Assembly: GCA_964564785.1 (NCBI GenBank)
Contig: CAZMCT010000007.1
Span: forward strand, 1 to 59,470
Source: CAZMCT01 sp964564785
GTDB lineage: Bacteria; Planctomycetota; Phycisphaerae; UBA1845; Fen-1342
Length of the DNA stretch: 59,470 nt
Direction of reading: 5' to 3'
The notes below the pieces were generated by a model. The model was not told the DNA's origin. It searched no databases and saw nothing but the letters and a program-made list of their open reading frames with translations. Positions 8,437-17,378 of the stretch are shown here, one piece after another; positions within the stretch are counted from its first letter, which is position 1; each line of letters opens with the position of its first letter. Both the position numbers and the translations under genes were made by a program.

Positions 8437-10050
8437 TCAGAGGAGGCCGGAAAGGAGGATCACGAACGGGTTGAGGTCACCGAAGCCGACGACGCCGTCC
8501 CCGTTCACGTCGCCGCGTGAAAGCTCACAATCCGGGTAGGTCGCCTCCCACACGCCGGGGCTCGTCAGCGCGAGAACGAACGGATTGATGTCCGCGAAGT
8601 CGACCCGGCCGTCGCAGTTCAGATCGCCCACGACCGTGCCGGCCGCCCGCACGTACACGCAGTCCGAAACCGGCGACTGCTCCGACCCGCATACGATCCG
8701 TCCGGCCACGTAATAGCCGCGGCCCGGCACCAGCCCGCCCGCGGGGGCATGCTGGTCCGCGGCCGTCGTCTTGAGCGGGTCGAGCGGGTCACTCTGGATG
8801 AACCAGTACTCGGCCCCGTCGGACAGGCCGTCGTCGTCGGTGTCGGCCGCGAGCGGGTCGAGGCCGAGTTGCAGCTCCTGGAATTCGCCCAGGCCGTCCG
8901 CGTCGGGGTCGATTTCGGCCGCCAGGGCGAACAGTCCGAGCCGGTCGGTAGTGAAACGGACGCGATGGTGCTCGCGGTCGATGACAAAGGGGGTGGGGTC
9001 CAGCGGCAGCCAGCTTCCGGAGCCGGGCTCGAAGCGGTAGGCGCGCAGCGAAGACTCGCCCAGTCCGCCGTATTGCGCGAGGTGGCCGGCCGGATACTCC
9101 GCCTCAATCACCACTGGTCGCGCGAGGTACGGCCCGTCGGCTTTTTCGAGGTTGAACGCCAGCATGGCTCCCGGCACGCCGGGCGGCATGCCGATCGGCG
9201 GCGGAACGGTCGAAGGCGTCGAGAGCTGGACGGAGACGAACTCGGGCGTCACGGCCAGCGCCGGCACGTAGACCTCGTACATGACTGGGCCGGAGACGTA
9301 CGTGTATAGGCCACCCCAGTGGCTCCAGGAGCCTTGCGGCGGCGCGATGACCTCGCCGTCGCAGGTCATCATCTGCGCGGTATCGTCGCGGTCCCCCGTG
9401 GTGATCACCATGCCATTGCGGACCGAGATGCTGCTGCCGTCCCAGTGGGCGTCGAAGCTGTAAAGCGGCCAATTGGGCTGATTGCATGAATCACTGTCGT
9501 TCACGTCGCCGGGGTACCAGTCGGCCATTCCGGTGTCGTCCGTGTAGTCGCTGCCGGTCGTCACGGTGTTGCCGTCGTCGTCGCGAACGGTGAACTGGAT
9601 GAGCTCGTTGCGGATGGGCAGCCCGTAGGGCAGGAGGTCGCCAGCTTGAAACCAGACCGTCAGCCACGCCCGGATGTAGACCTCGTCGAGCTTCATGGCT
9701 ATCCCTTCCATGACCGCCTGAACGCTCACGTCCAGCGTGATGTTCGCGCTGGCGTCCACGCGGACGGCCGGAAAGTCGGTATCGAACGCGAGCGCGCTGG
9801 CCCAGTTGGACGCCGTGATGGGCATCGACGCGTAACGGAACTGGTAGCATGGCTCGAGGTCGCGCTGGCCTTCCGGGAGCTCGAACAGCGGGGTGTGCCA
9901 CGCAAGCCGGATCTCGCCGGGGCCGCCGGCCGAGGTGGCCGTCAGCTCGCCGAGGGGGGGTATCGGCTGCGCAGCGGTAAGAGTTGTCAGCAGGATGAGG
10001 GCGATGAGAGCGGCGGGGAGCGAGCGGGGTGCCGGTGCAGCGGAGAACAT
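8437..10050 (-). CDS. Secreted protein with TSP3-type calcium repeats and C-terminal dockerin-like EF-hand pair
   Basis: A 537-residue protein is read from the ATG at 10050, preceded by a strong GAGGAG ribosome site; the open frame extends further upstream without a comparable site. Residues 1-26 are a signal peptide ending TLTAAQP. The bulk is all-beta and unassigned. Residues around 390-440 carry Asp-rich DPDADGLGEFQ and DTDDDGLSDGAEY units like thrombospondin type 3 calcium repeats. The last ~65 residues hold two EF-hand-like loops, GDLNCDGRVDFADINPFV and RGDVNGDGVVGFGDLNPFV, the planctomycete dockerin-like module also found on the neighbouring GH44 enzyme. It is likely an extracellular or surface protein. 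The catalytic or binding role of the main body is not recognisable. Confidence 0.85.
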   Translation of the reverse strand: MFSAAPAPRSLPAALIALILLTTLTAAQPIPPLGELTATSAGGPGEIRLAWHTPLFELPEGQRDLEPCYQFRYASMPITASNWASALAFDTDFPAVRVDASANITLDVSVQAVMEGIAMKLDEVYIRAWLTVWFQAGDLLPYGLPIRNELIQFTVRDDDGNTVTTGSDYTDDTGMADWYPGDVNDSDSCNQPNWPLYSFDAHWDGSSISVRNGMVITTGDRDDTAQMMTCDGEVIAPPQGSWSHWGGLYTYVSGPVMYEVYVPALAVTPEFVSVQLSTPSTVPPPIGMPPGVPGAMLAFNLEKADGPYLARPVVIEAEYPAGHLAQYGGLGESSLRAYRFEPGSGSWLPLDPTPFVIDREHHRVRFTTDRLGLFALAAEIDPDADGLGEFQELQLGLDPLAADTDDDGLSDGAEYWFIQSDPLDPLKTTAADQHAPAGGLVPGRGYYVAGRIVCGSEQSPVSDCVYVRAAGTVVGDLNCDGRVDFADINPFVLALTSPGVWEATYPDCELSRGDVNGDGVVGFGDLNPFVILLSGLL

Positions 10051-10369
10051 GGTGGATCTCCTCGGGCAGTCGCGGGGGACGCGTGCGTCGGCTCCGAGAG
10101 CACGGCCGCGTGGCCGTATCGGCCCCGGAGCGGTTCCCGTCGCGTCCGGCTCGTGCCCGGACCGCCCATCCATCGGGAAATAGACGCGCCGGCGTGCGGT
10201 TTGACGCCAAAGAGTGGTTTTTGGTGATTGGACCGACGGAACGACGGGGGCATGGGGGCCAAAGACGCGAACGCGCGATCAGAGAGAACCCCGCACGCTC
10301 GTTGATGCTGACGGCCGGCGCGAGCACCTCGCGGCTCGCGGTTCCCGCTGCGCGGCCGCGGCGGAGTTC
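10051..10369. other. Intergenic region, no gene recognised
   Basis: This 319-bp gap separates the two same-strand dockerin-like genes. It carries a GC-rich inverted segment near 10320-10345 (CGCGAGCACCTCGCG), directly downstream of the GH44 stop on the minus strand, which could act as a terminator. I see no tRNA, no conserved ORF and no clear promoter, although the 3' half must drive the gene starting at 10050. Confidence 0.5.
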
Positions 10370-12664
10370 CTAGCCGCCGGTCAGGAGTGTGACGAAGGGG
10401 TTGATGTCGCCGAACGAGGGGTAGCTGCCGTCGCCGTTGATGTCGCCGTTGGCGGCCGGGCAGCCGGGGTAGGCCGCCTGCCACGCGGCGAAATTGCTCA
10501 GATACAGCACGAAGGCATTGATGTCGCTGAAGCCGACCACGCCGTCGCAGTTCAGGTCGCCCACCCGCCCGTCGCCGCGGAGCACGAGCAACGTGAGCGA
10601 TGACGCGGGTAAATCCAGGCTGCCGCCGGGTGGCGTCAGCGCCTGGCCGGGCGCCGCAGCGCTGAACTCCACGTCGGGCAAGCGCTGGATGGCCGAGAGG
10701 TTCGCCGCGCTGTAGCGGTATACCTCCGCGCGCGCACCGGCCGCGAAATCCGCGACGGTCAACGGGCACACCTGCGCTTGCGCACTCTTGTTGACCAGCA
10801 CGGCCGTCAACGCTCCGTCTTCCCGGAGCGCGGCGTAGATCGCGACGCGGGCCTGGTCGGTGCTCTGGGACCGCACCCAGGTCTCGCCAAAGCCGCTTCC
10901 GGCACCGTCGTAGTTGCGATAGAGGCGCAGCGCGTGCGCGACCGGCTGATCCGGATCGGGTGCGGTCCAGAGGGTGGCGAGGTCGAGCTGCTCGCGGGCA
11001 AAAATGCCCAGCACATCCGCCTGCGCCAGCGCGCCGTTGATGGACTCGAACGCACCCCAGTTGTACTCGCTGATGGCAAGGCGTGTTCCGGGGTAGTTCT
11101 CGGCCACCCACGCCCGCATGCGGGGGATCAACCGGACCGGCTCGCCGATCCAGCTCTCATCCACGTATCCCGGGTCCCACAGCGAGCGCGTCGACCGCAG
11201 CCGACGGGCCTGCGTGGCCGCGTCGCCGGCCGGCTGGAGCGCGACGCCCGCGGCCTGGGGGTAGTAGTGCAGGTCCAGGTAGTCCAGGATTCGCACGCCC
11301 GTGCTCAGCTCGTACGCGCGCAGTTGCTGGAGGTACCACTCGACCAGCGGGATGTCGCCGTGCGCTATGCGGTCGGGCCGCGTGTTCCACCACTCGGGGC
11401 CGCCGAGCTCGATGTCGAGCGCGGAGTAGAAGTACGCCGTCCAGCCCCAGAAGACCGGGCCGAGCGTCAGGGCGCCGGCGTCGGCCGCCTTGACCGCGGC
11501 CGCATACTGCACCGTGCGGTCGCGCAGCTCGTCGTAGCCGCAGCCGGCGGGGTGCACGTCGCGATGAGTCGAGTTCCAGAGCATCGGCTCGTTGTCCAGG
11601 TTGTAATAGCGCACGCCGCCGCCGCCGGCCGGCCCGTAGCGGCTGACGAGGTGCGCGATCCAGCTCTGCACGAATGCGGGCCCAATGGCCGTGCTGGTGT
11701 CGTTGGGGTCGTTACCGGTAATGAGCGTGCCGTCGGGCCGCACGCCGTTGCCGGCATCGGGCTGCCAGGGGTCGACCGCCTGCTGCGGGCCGTAACGGCT
11801 GACGCGGAAACCGGCCTCGAACGCGCGGGCCTTCGGCGTCCAGCCGATGAGGGGAACCGTGAGCAGCGTGTCGGCGCCGGCGGCGAGGTTGTCCTCGTGA
11901 AAGCGATCGGAACTCGAGCCGTCGGGCAGCAGCTCGGGGTGCGGGTTCTCGTTGGGGATGTTCTCGAAGAACCAGTCGCTGGCGCGGTTGGAGGTGTCGT
12001 TCATCCAGTTGTAGCGCGTGGTGGCGTTGCCGCCCCAGCGGTGTACGGGGATGCGCAGCTCGGCCAGAAGCTCGGGCGAGGCGAAGTTGAGGCCGTAGAT
12101 TTGTGGGCTGATCGGGTGGCGGTCTTGCGCGGCCTCGATGCTCAGCGCGGGCGCGGGCGGCGGCGGGCCGGCGACGAAGGCGATCTCGTCGAGGTAAAAG
12201 CTCGGCTGCGGGCCGCCGCTGGCGTCCTGCCAGATCAGGCCGCCGATCGTCTCGACACCGAGCTGTGCGAACGTCACTTCGACGATCTGCCACGTGCCGG
12301 CCGCCGGACTGAGCGGCACGTCGTTCGGGCTGGCACTGAAGCCGGCGTCATACACCCACAGCCGCAACGCCTGGCCGCCGCTGCTGCCGCCGTGGAGCGC
12401 AAAGCGGACGCCCGTGCAGTCGGCACTGCTGACCGGCGAATCGGTGTGCAGGAATACGCCCGCCCAGCCTTGGGTGAACGTCGCGCGAATCGAATGGCCG
12501 CTCCCGCCGTAGACTGGGTTGCCGTTGGCGAAATCGAGATTCGTGCCCCATGACCAGTTCGCCCAGGCCGCGTCGAGGGCGTCGTGGTAGACCGTGAAAT
12601 TCTGAGCTTCCGCGCCTCCCGCCAGCAGCCCCAGCAGCAGCGTCATCGTCCTGGCATGCGGCAT
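10370..12664 (-). CDS. Glycoside hydrolase family 44 endoglucanase/xyloglucanase with dockerin-like tail
   Basis: This is a 764-residue protein with a GAGAGGA ribosome site upstream of the ATG. Residues 1-20 form a signal peptide (ends GGAEAQ). Residues 21-165 look like a carbohydrate-binding beta-sandwich. The GH44 domain spans about 175-690: IYGLNFASPELL, HRWGGNATTRYNWMND, then YYNLDNEPMLW with the likely acid/base Glu359, and AISEYNWGAFE with the likely nucleophile Glu533. The last ~65 residues are GDLNCDGVVGFSDINAFV plus GDINGDG...FGDINPFV, two calcium-binding-like loops. GH44 enzymes cut beta-1,4-glucans and xyloglucan, so this is a secreted plant-polysaccharide hydrolase. No cohesin is visible in the window, so what the tail binds is open. 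Confidence 0.93.
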   Translation of the reverse strand: MPHARTMTLLLGLLAGGAEAQNFTVYHDALDAAWANWSWGTNLDFANGNPVYGGSGHSIRATFTQGWAGVFLHTDSPVSSADCTGVRFALHGGSSGGQALRLWVYDAGFSASPNDVPLSPAAGTWQIVEVTFAQLGVETIGGLIWQDASGGPQPSFYLDEIAFVAGPPPPAPALSIEAAQDRHPISPQIYGLNFASPELLAELRIPVHRWGGNATTRYNWMNDTSNRASDWFFENIPNENPHPELLPDGSSSDRFHEDNLAAGADTLLTVPLIGWTPKARAFEAGFRVSRYGPQQAVDPWQPDAGNGVRPDGTLITGNDPNDTSTAIGPAFVQSWIAHLVSRYGPAGGGGVRYYNLDNEPMLWNSTHRDVHPAGCGYDELRDRTVQYAAAVKAADAGALTLGPVFWGWTAYFYSALDIELGGPEWWNTRPDRIAHGDIPLVEWYLQQLRAYELSTGVRILDYLDLHYYPQAAGVALQPAGDAATQARRLRSTRSLWDPGYVDESWIGEPVRLIPRMRAWVAENYPGTRLAISEYNWGAFESINGALAQADVLGIFAREQLDLATLWTAPDPDQPVAHALRLYRNYDGAGSGFGETWVRSQSTDQARVAIYAALREDGALTAVLVNKSAQAQVCPLTVADFAAGARAEVYRYSAANLSAIQRLPDVEFSAAAPGQALTPPGGSLDLPASSLTLLVLRGDGRVGDLNCDGVVGFSDINAFVLYLSNFAAWQAAYPGCPAANGDINGDGSYPSFGDINPFVTLLTGG

Positions 12665-12745
12665 GGCCGTATCCTCTCAGCACGGGTTTTTTGCTCTGCG
12701 GCCCGCAGCGATGCTCCGCGTCTGTGCGGTGAGCGGCCGCACGTC

Positions 12746-12766
12746 CGGCCGGTGAGCCACCGGCCG
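12746..12766. terminator. GC-rich hairpin directly after rocA stop
   Basis: A perfect 8-bp stem (CGGCCGGT / ACCGGCCG) with a 5-nt GAGCC loop abuts the stop codon at 12767. The same hairpin recurs at 23715-23735 in the identical position relative to a stop. There is no T-run, so it may be a 3'-end stabiliser or a repeat rather than a classical terminator. Confidence 0.6.
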
Positions 12767-14317
12767 CTACAGCCGCTCGGCGATCGCCTTGCCCTGCATG
12801 AACAGCAGCAGATAGTCGCGGCCGCCGGCCTTGCTGTCGGTGCCGGACAGGTTGAACCCGCCGAACGGCTGCACATCGACCAGGGCTCCGGTGCATTTGC
12901 GGTTGAAATACAGGTTGCCGACGTGGAACTCGTGGCGGGCGCGCTCGAGGCGGAAGCGATCGTTGCTGTAGAGCGCGCCGGTGAGGCCGAACTTCGTGCC
13001 GTTGGCATATTCGAGCCCCTGTTCGAAGTCGCGGGCTTTGATCACGGCCAGGACGGGCCCGAAGATCTCTTCCTGGGCGATGCGGGCGTGAGCATCCACA
13101 TCCGCGATGATCGTCGGCGGGATGAAGTAGCCGCCTCCGGGCACCGGGGTACCGCCCAGCGCCAGCCGCCCCTCCTTCTTCCCGACTTCGATGTATTGGC
13201 TGATGGTCTTGAATGCCGCCTCGTCGATCACCGCCCCCAGGTAGAAGTTCTCCTCCGAGGTCGTATCGCCGAGCGTCAGCTTGCGGGTCCGCTCGACCAC
13301 CTGCTCGAGCACCCGGTCATACACGTCCTGATGCAGGATGGCCCGCGAGCAGGCCGAGCACTTCTGCCCCTGGAAGCCGAACGCGGAGGCGACGATGCCC
13401 TCGGCCGCCGCGTCGAGGTCGGCCGTCTCGTCCACCAAAATGCAGTCCTTGCCGCCCATCTCGAGGATCGCGCGCTTGAGCCAGATCTGGTCCGGGCCGA
13501 CGCGGCCGCACTTCTCGAAGATTCGCAGCCCCACCTCCATCGAGCCGGTGAACGAAACGAAGCGCGTCCTGGGATGCTCGACCAGATAGTCACCGATCTC
13601 ACCACCCGAGCCGGGGCAGTAGTTCAGCACACCCGGCGGCAGACCGGCTTGCTCGAAGATCTCGGCCATCACGGCCGCGATCACGGGCGAGGCGCTGGCG
13701 GGCTTGAGGACCACCGTGTTGCCGGTCACGATCGCGGCGCTGGTCATGCCGGCGCAGATGGCCAGCGGGAAATTCCAGGGCGGAATGACGATGCCGACGC
13801 CGAGGGGGACGTATCTCAGCTCGTTGTCCTCGCCCGGGTAGGGTGTGACCGGCTGCGGGCCGCCGAGGCGCACCATCTCGCGGCCGTAGAACTCGAGGAA
13901 ATCAATCGCCTCGCAGGCGTCGGCGTAGGCTTCGATCCAGCTTTTGGATTCCTCGAAGCACATCCACGCGGCCAGCTCGTAGATGCGGCGCCGCATGATG
14001 GCCGCAGCCTTGAAGAGCACGCGGGCCCGGGTCTCCGGCGCGACGCGACTCCAGGTCTTGAAGGTGGCGAGCGCGGTCTCGAGCGCGAGCTGTGCGTGTT
14101 CGCGCGCGGCTTTGCTCACGTACCCCACCACCGTGTCGCTGCGGGCCGGCATCCGCGACTGAATCTTCTTGTCGGTCTCGATCCGTTTGTCCCCAATGCG
14201 GAGCGGATAAGCGCGGCCCAGTTGGCCGCGCACCGCCGCGAGGGCCGCCAGCATCTGCTGGCGCGGGCCGGCCTCCGTAAAGCTGACGTAAGGCTCAGGA
14301 CGGTAAGGGGTGAGCAT
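12767..14317 (-). CDS. rocA: L-glutamate gamma-semialdehyde (1-pyrroline-5-carboxylate) dehydrogenase
   Basis: This is a 516-residue protein. The ATG at 14317 with GGAG upstream starts MLTPYRPEPYVSF, the usual N-terminus of this family. Aldehyde dehydrogenase landmarks are the IPPWNFP motif (Asn182), LKPASASPV, SFTGSMEVG, LEMGGKD (general base Glu286) and FQGQKCSACSR (nucleophile Cys320). Length and the C-terminal NLSGTDSKAGGRDYLLLFMQ block fit the RocA/PruA type that oxidises glutamate semialdehyde to glutamate with NAD+, the last step of proline (and often arginine) catabolism. No proline dehydrogenase is adjacent. A GC-rich hairpin follows the stop at once. Confidence 0.93.
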   Translation of the reverse strand: MLTPYRPEPYVSFTEAGPRQQMLAALAAVRGQLGRAYPLRIGDKRIETDKKIQSRMPARSDTVVGYVSKAAREHAQLALETALATFKTWSRVAPETRARVLFKAAAIMRRRIYELAAWMCFEESKSWIEAYADACEAIDFLEFYGREMVRLGGPQPVTPYPGEDNELRYVPLGVGIVIPPWNFPLAICAGMTSAAIVTGNTVVLKPASASPVIAAVMAEIFEQAGLPPGVLNYCPGSGGEIGDYLVEHPRTRFVSFTGSMEVGLRIFEKCGRVGPDQIWLKRAILEMGGKDCILVDETADLDAAAEGIVASAFGFQGQKCSACSRAILHQDVYDRVLEQVVERTRKLTLGDTTSEENFYLGAVIDEAAFKTISQYIEVGKKEGRLALGGTPVPGGGYFIPPTIIADVDAHARIAQEEIFGPVLAVIKARDFEQGLEYANGTKFGLTGALYSNDRFRLERARHEFHVGNLYFNRKCTGALVDVQPFGGFNLSGTDSKAGGRDYLLLFMQGKAIAERL

Positions 14318-14732
14318 GAAGGACTCCGGTGCGGGGTTCGGCGGCGAGCGCCCGGCGCGTCGATCGCCGCGGTTGCAATCCCGACGCGCGTGTCGCACAG
14401 CCAACAACTTGTTTTCTACCCAAGACGCGGGGCGAAATCAACGTCGGCCGCTTCAGCCGCCGGCCCCGCCTCAACATATCGCTGTGAGGGCCGAGCAACG
14501 TCTGGGAGTGCAGCGCACGGTCCGCCCCGCTGCACCCTGAGCCCATCTTGACGGGCTCCAGAGGCCGGCCGATTCGAGCGCTACCAGCCCGTCGAAAAAG
14601 GGGGCGGGCTCCGCGCCAACCCACCATCACGGTGGCACGATCGGCCGCTCCCGCGGTGCCTGCGCCCGTTCTCCGCGGGCTGCTGCGCGCCCGTCGCGTG
14701 CGGCCTTGGCAACGTCCCGCGAACTCCGCAGA
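14318..14732. other. Divergent intergenic region holding repeat copy D
   Basis: This 415-bp region lies between the divergent rocA and signal peptidase genes. Apart from the repeat at 14585-14685 I see no gene. Promoters for both neighbours must lie here, but I cannot pick out convincing -10/-35 pairs. Confidence 0.5.
14585..14685 (+). repeat. Intergenic inverted-end repeat family, copy D
   Basis: Left end CAGCCCGTCGAAAAAGGGG; the core has GGGCTCCGCGCCAACCCACC, the small palindrome CCACCATCACGGTGG, and CTCCCGCGGTGCCTGCG; the right end CGCGGGCTGCTG has lost the T-run seen in copy C. Confidence 0.8.
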
Positions 14733-16283
14733 ATGCGGACAGTGGACACCGGCGCCCCCCCTGCCACTTCCGAACCGGTTCGACCTGCCGAGCCGCCGAC
14801 AGCCCACGCCTCGACCGGCAGTCGGCCGGCCGACCCGCCGCTGGGCGTCCGCCTCACCGAGATCTTGCAGACGGTCCTGACCGGCCTCACACTCGCGTTT
14901 ATCTTCCGCGCCTTCCTGGTCGAGCCGTTCATCATCCCGACGGGCTCGATGGCGAACACGCTGCTCGGGGCCCATGCCACGCAGGTCTGCCCCGCCTGCG
15001 GCTGGGAATTCGACTTCGCTCCGCTACGAACCCGCACTCCGACCGGCGTCGGCTTTGTCTGTCCCCCGGAGACCGTCTGCCCCAATTGCCAGCTCCGCAT
15101 TGCCGTCCGGCCCGAGGAGACGATCCCCAAGGCGGGCGACCGCGTTGTCGTCCACAAATGGCCCTACGCCCTCGGCCCGCTCTTCGGTCCGCGACGCTGG
15201 GACGTCGTCGTCTTCCGCGACCCCGGCGACCCGCTCCAGCACTACATCAAGCGATCCGTCGGCCTCCCCGGCGAGACGATCGAGATCATCGACGGCGATG
15301 TGTTCATCGACGGCCGCATCGCACGCAAGCCGGAATACGTGCAGGAACAAATGTGGTTCATCGTGTTTGACCAGGCACACCTCCCGACCCGCGAGGCGCC
15401 GTCCGGGAGGAACTCCCGCTGGGTCACGCGCGATCCGCCGCCCGCGCAATTCGCCGGCTGGACCGGGATGGACACGCGGGTCATCCGCTACGACGGCCTC
15501 GACTCCACCCCACGCCGCCTGACCTTCAACGTGGATGCCGGGCCGGAATACCTGCTCGACCTCTACGCCTACAATCGCCACTCCTCCGGAGCATTCGTGC
15601 GCGACGTGCGGGTCCGCGCATCCCTCGTGATCCGCGCCGGCGACGGCGAATGCCGGTGGACTCTCGATCGCCCGCCGCACCGCTACTCCGCCGTGCTCCG
15701 CGCGGATGGTGACGTCCGCCTCGAGCTTGAGGAATCGGACCCGACCGCCGTCGACCGCACCCTGCTGCCGCGCAAGCTGGCCCCCCTGCCCCGCGATTAT
15801 CCCGTGCCGATCGAGTTCGCGCATGTCGACGGCCGCACGTACCTGCGGGTCAACGGCCGCGAACTGCTGGCGTCGGATCAAGAGCCCGAACCGGCCCGGC
15901 TGCGGAAAAACCCGCCTGAGCGGCCGGTCACGATCGAGGTCGCCGCCCACGGTCTTCAGCTCGAGCTGCACGGTCTGCGAATCGACCGCGACGTGCATTA
16001 CACGTCGACACCGCCGCACGCGAAGCGTGCGTTCCCCGGACACCCGTTCCGGCTCGGGCCCGATGAGTATTTCATGCTGGGGGACAACAGCCCTGACAGT
16101 CATGACAGCCGGGAGTGGAGCGAATGCGGCCCGCACTTGGCTCCGAACTACCGGATAGGAACGGTGCCAGCCAGTCAGATTGTCGGGCAGGCTGCTTTCG
16201 TGTATCTTCCCGGGCTGCTGCCAGTGGATCACGTTGGACGCTGGTACATCCCGGATGTGGGTCGAATGCGGTTTGTGCGTTGA
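14733..16283 (+). CDS. lepB: Signal peptidase I, long planctomycete-type with zinc ribbon
   Basis: This is a 516-residue protein from the ATG at 14733; a TTG at 14706 is an alternative. One membrane segment covers about residues 45-62, followed by the catalytic box PFIIPTGSMANTLLG with Ser72. A Cys-rich insert (CPACG at 86-90, Cys110, CPNC at 116-119) looks like a zinc ribbon between boxes B and C. RRWDVVVFRDP leads to HYIKRSVGLPGETIEI with the catalytic Lys173, and GDNSPDSHDSR near residue 445 is box E. Between boxes D and E lies an extra domain of roughly 230 residues that typical ~300-residue enzymes lack. It cleaves signal peptides at the outer face of the inner membrane; many exported proteins in this window are likely substrates. 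Confidence 0.92.
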   Translation: MRTVDTGAPPATSEPVRPAEPPTAHASTGSRPADPPLGVRLTEILQTVLTGLTLAFIFRAFLVEPFIIPTGSMANTLLGAHATQVCPACGWEFDFAPLRTRTPTGVGFVCPPETVCPNCQLRIAVRPEETIPKAGDRVVVHKWPYALGPLFGPRRWDVVVFRDPGDPLQHYIKRSVGLPGETIEIIDGDVFIDGRIARKPEYVQEQMWFIVFDQAHLPTREAPSGRNSRWVTRDPPPAQFAGWTGMDTRVIRYDGLDSTPRRLTFNVDAGPEYLLDLYAYNRHSSGAFVRDVRVRASLVIRAGDGECRWTLDRPPHRYSAVLRADGDVRLELEESDPTAVDRTLLPRKLAPLPRDYPVPIEFAHVDGRTYLRVNGRELLASDQEPEPARLRKNPPERPVTIEVAAHGLQLELHGLRIDRDVHYTSTPPHAKRAFPGHPFRLGPDEYFMLGDNSPDSHDSREWSECGPHLAPNYRIGTVPASQIVGQAAFVYLPGLLPVDHVGRWYIPDVGRMRFVR

Positions 16284-16598
16284 GGCGCAGAGGCCGGCGG
16301 GGGTGGAGTTGTCAACAGTGCCGCATGCCGATCGTATTTCGCTCATGCAACGCCCCGTGGCGTTTACCTTCCGTTATCTCCCGGCAAAGAAGGGGACTCA
16401 GCATGCACCGCAAGAAAACGTCGTAACCGTTTATGGAGAATGAACGTGCGCGATCTCGCGGACAGCTTTCGAGAATGTGTAGCGGTTCCCGATTATCAGG
16501 CGCGATAACCTTGCGCCATGTTACCGGAACGTCGCCACTTACGGTCTTTTGAACAGGTTGTCCACAGGCCCTCGGGCGGACGATCGAGGCACTGAACC
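16284..16598. other. Intergenic region with lower GC, no gene recognised
   Basis: This 315-bp gap lies between lepB and lptB. It is visibly less GC-rich than its surroundings. It contains TTGTCAACA (16309-16317) and TTGTCCACA (16558-16566), each close to a DnaA-box sequence, but no cluster of them. Short frames here have no recognisable product. It may hold a promoter or a small RNA. Confidence 0.45.
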
Positions 16599-17378
16599 AT
16601 GCTGCTGGAAGCCGCGGAACTCGTGAAGACCTACAACGGGCGGACCGTCGTCGACCGGGTCTCTTTCGGGGTGAACCCGAGCGAGATTGTCGGCCTGCTG
16701 GGGCCCAACGGCGCCGGCAAGACGACGAGTTTTCGCATTACGGTCGGCATGATCACTTCCGACGGCGGCCGGATCCGGTTCAACGGCGAGGACATCACGG
16801 GCCTGCCCATGTATCAGCGGGCACGGCGCGGCATCGGCTACTTGTCGCAGGAGCCGAGCGTCTTCCAGCGGCTGACCGTGGCCGAGAACCTGATGGCGAT
16901 CTGCGAGACGATGCGCTTCACGCGGAGCGAGCGGCGGCGGCTCGTTGAGGACTTGCTGCGGCAGTTCGGACTGGAGGAGGTGCGCGACAATCCGGCCCGC
17001 AAGGTCTCGGGCGGTGAGCGCCGCAAGCTTGAGATCGCCCGGGCGCTGATCACCCGCCCGAAGCTCATCCTGCTCGACGAACCGTTCAGCGGCGTGGACC
17101 CCATCGCGGTCGAAGGTCTCCGCGAACACATCATCGCCCTGCGGGCGTCGGGAATCGCGATCCTGCTGACCGACCACAACGTCCATGAGACCCTGCGTGT
17201 CACGGACCGCAGCTACGTGATCCACAAGGGCCGGGTCATTAGCTCGGGCTCGCCGGCCGAACTCATCAATGACCCACGGGTTCGCGAGACCTACCTCGGA
17301 AGCACCTTCCGCGGCGACGAATTCGGGACCCCGCGCGCCGAATCACCCGTGCCCACGGTGGCCGAAGATGCCGCTTGA
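16599..17378 (+). CDS. lptB: LPS export ABC transporter ATP-binding protein LptB
   Basis: This is a 259-residue single-domain ABC ATPase. Walker A is GPNGAGKT (35-42), followed by a Q-loop in YLSQEPSVFQRLTV, the signature VSGGERRKLEIARAL, Walker B LILLDEPF and the switch His in LTDHN. SQEPSVFQRLTVAENLMA and FSGVDPIAVEGL are characteristic of LptB rather than of branched-chain amino-acid or other importers. It powers the Lpt bridge that moves lipopolysaccharide to the outer membrane with LptFG, none of which is nearby. The family normally has ~240 residues; the last ~20 (GTPRAESPVPTVAEDAA) are an extension. The DUF167 start overlaps its 3' end by 11 bp. Confidence 0.9.
   Translation: MLLEAAELVKTYNGRTVVDRVSFGVNPSEIVGLLGPNGAGKTTSFRITVGMITSDGGRIRFNGEDITGLPMYQRARRGIGYLSQEPSVFQRLTVAENLMAICETMRFTRSERRRLVEDLLRQFGLEEVRDNPARKVSGGERRKLEIARALITRPKLILLDEPFSGVDPIAVEGLREHIIALRASGIAILLTDHNVHETLRVTDRSYVIHKGRVISSGSPAELINDPRVRETYLGSTFRGDEFGTPRAESPVPTVAEDAA

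Noticed and set aside
10778..12553. 591-codon plus-strand frame
   Set aside because: Antisense to the GH44 gene, which has catalytic residues, a signal peptide and a ribosome site.
8327..14685. CRISPR array from repeated intergenic units
   Set aside because: The copies are dispersed, have inverted ends and no regular spacers; no cas gene is present.
16180..16443. 87-codon plus-strand frame spanning the lepB 3' end
   Set aside because: Mostly overlaps lepB in another frame; the non-overlapping part has no recognisable features.
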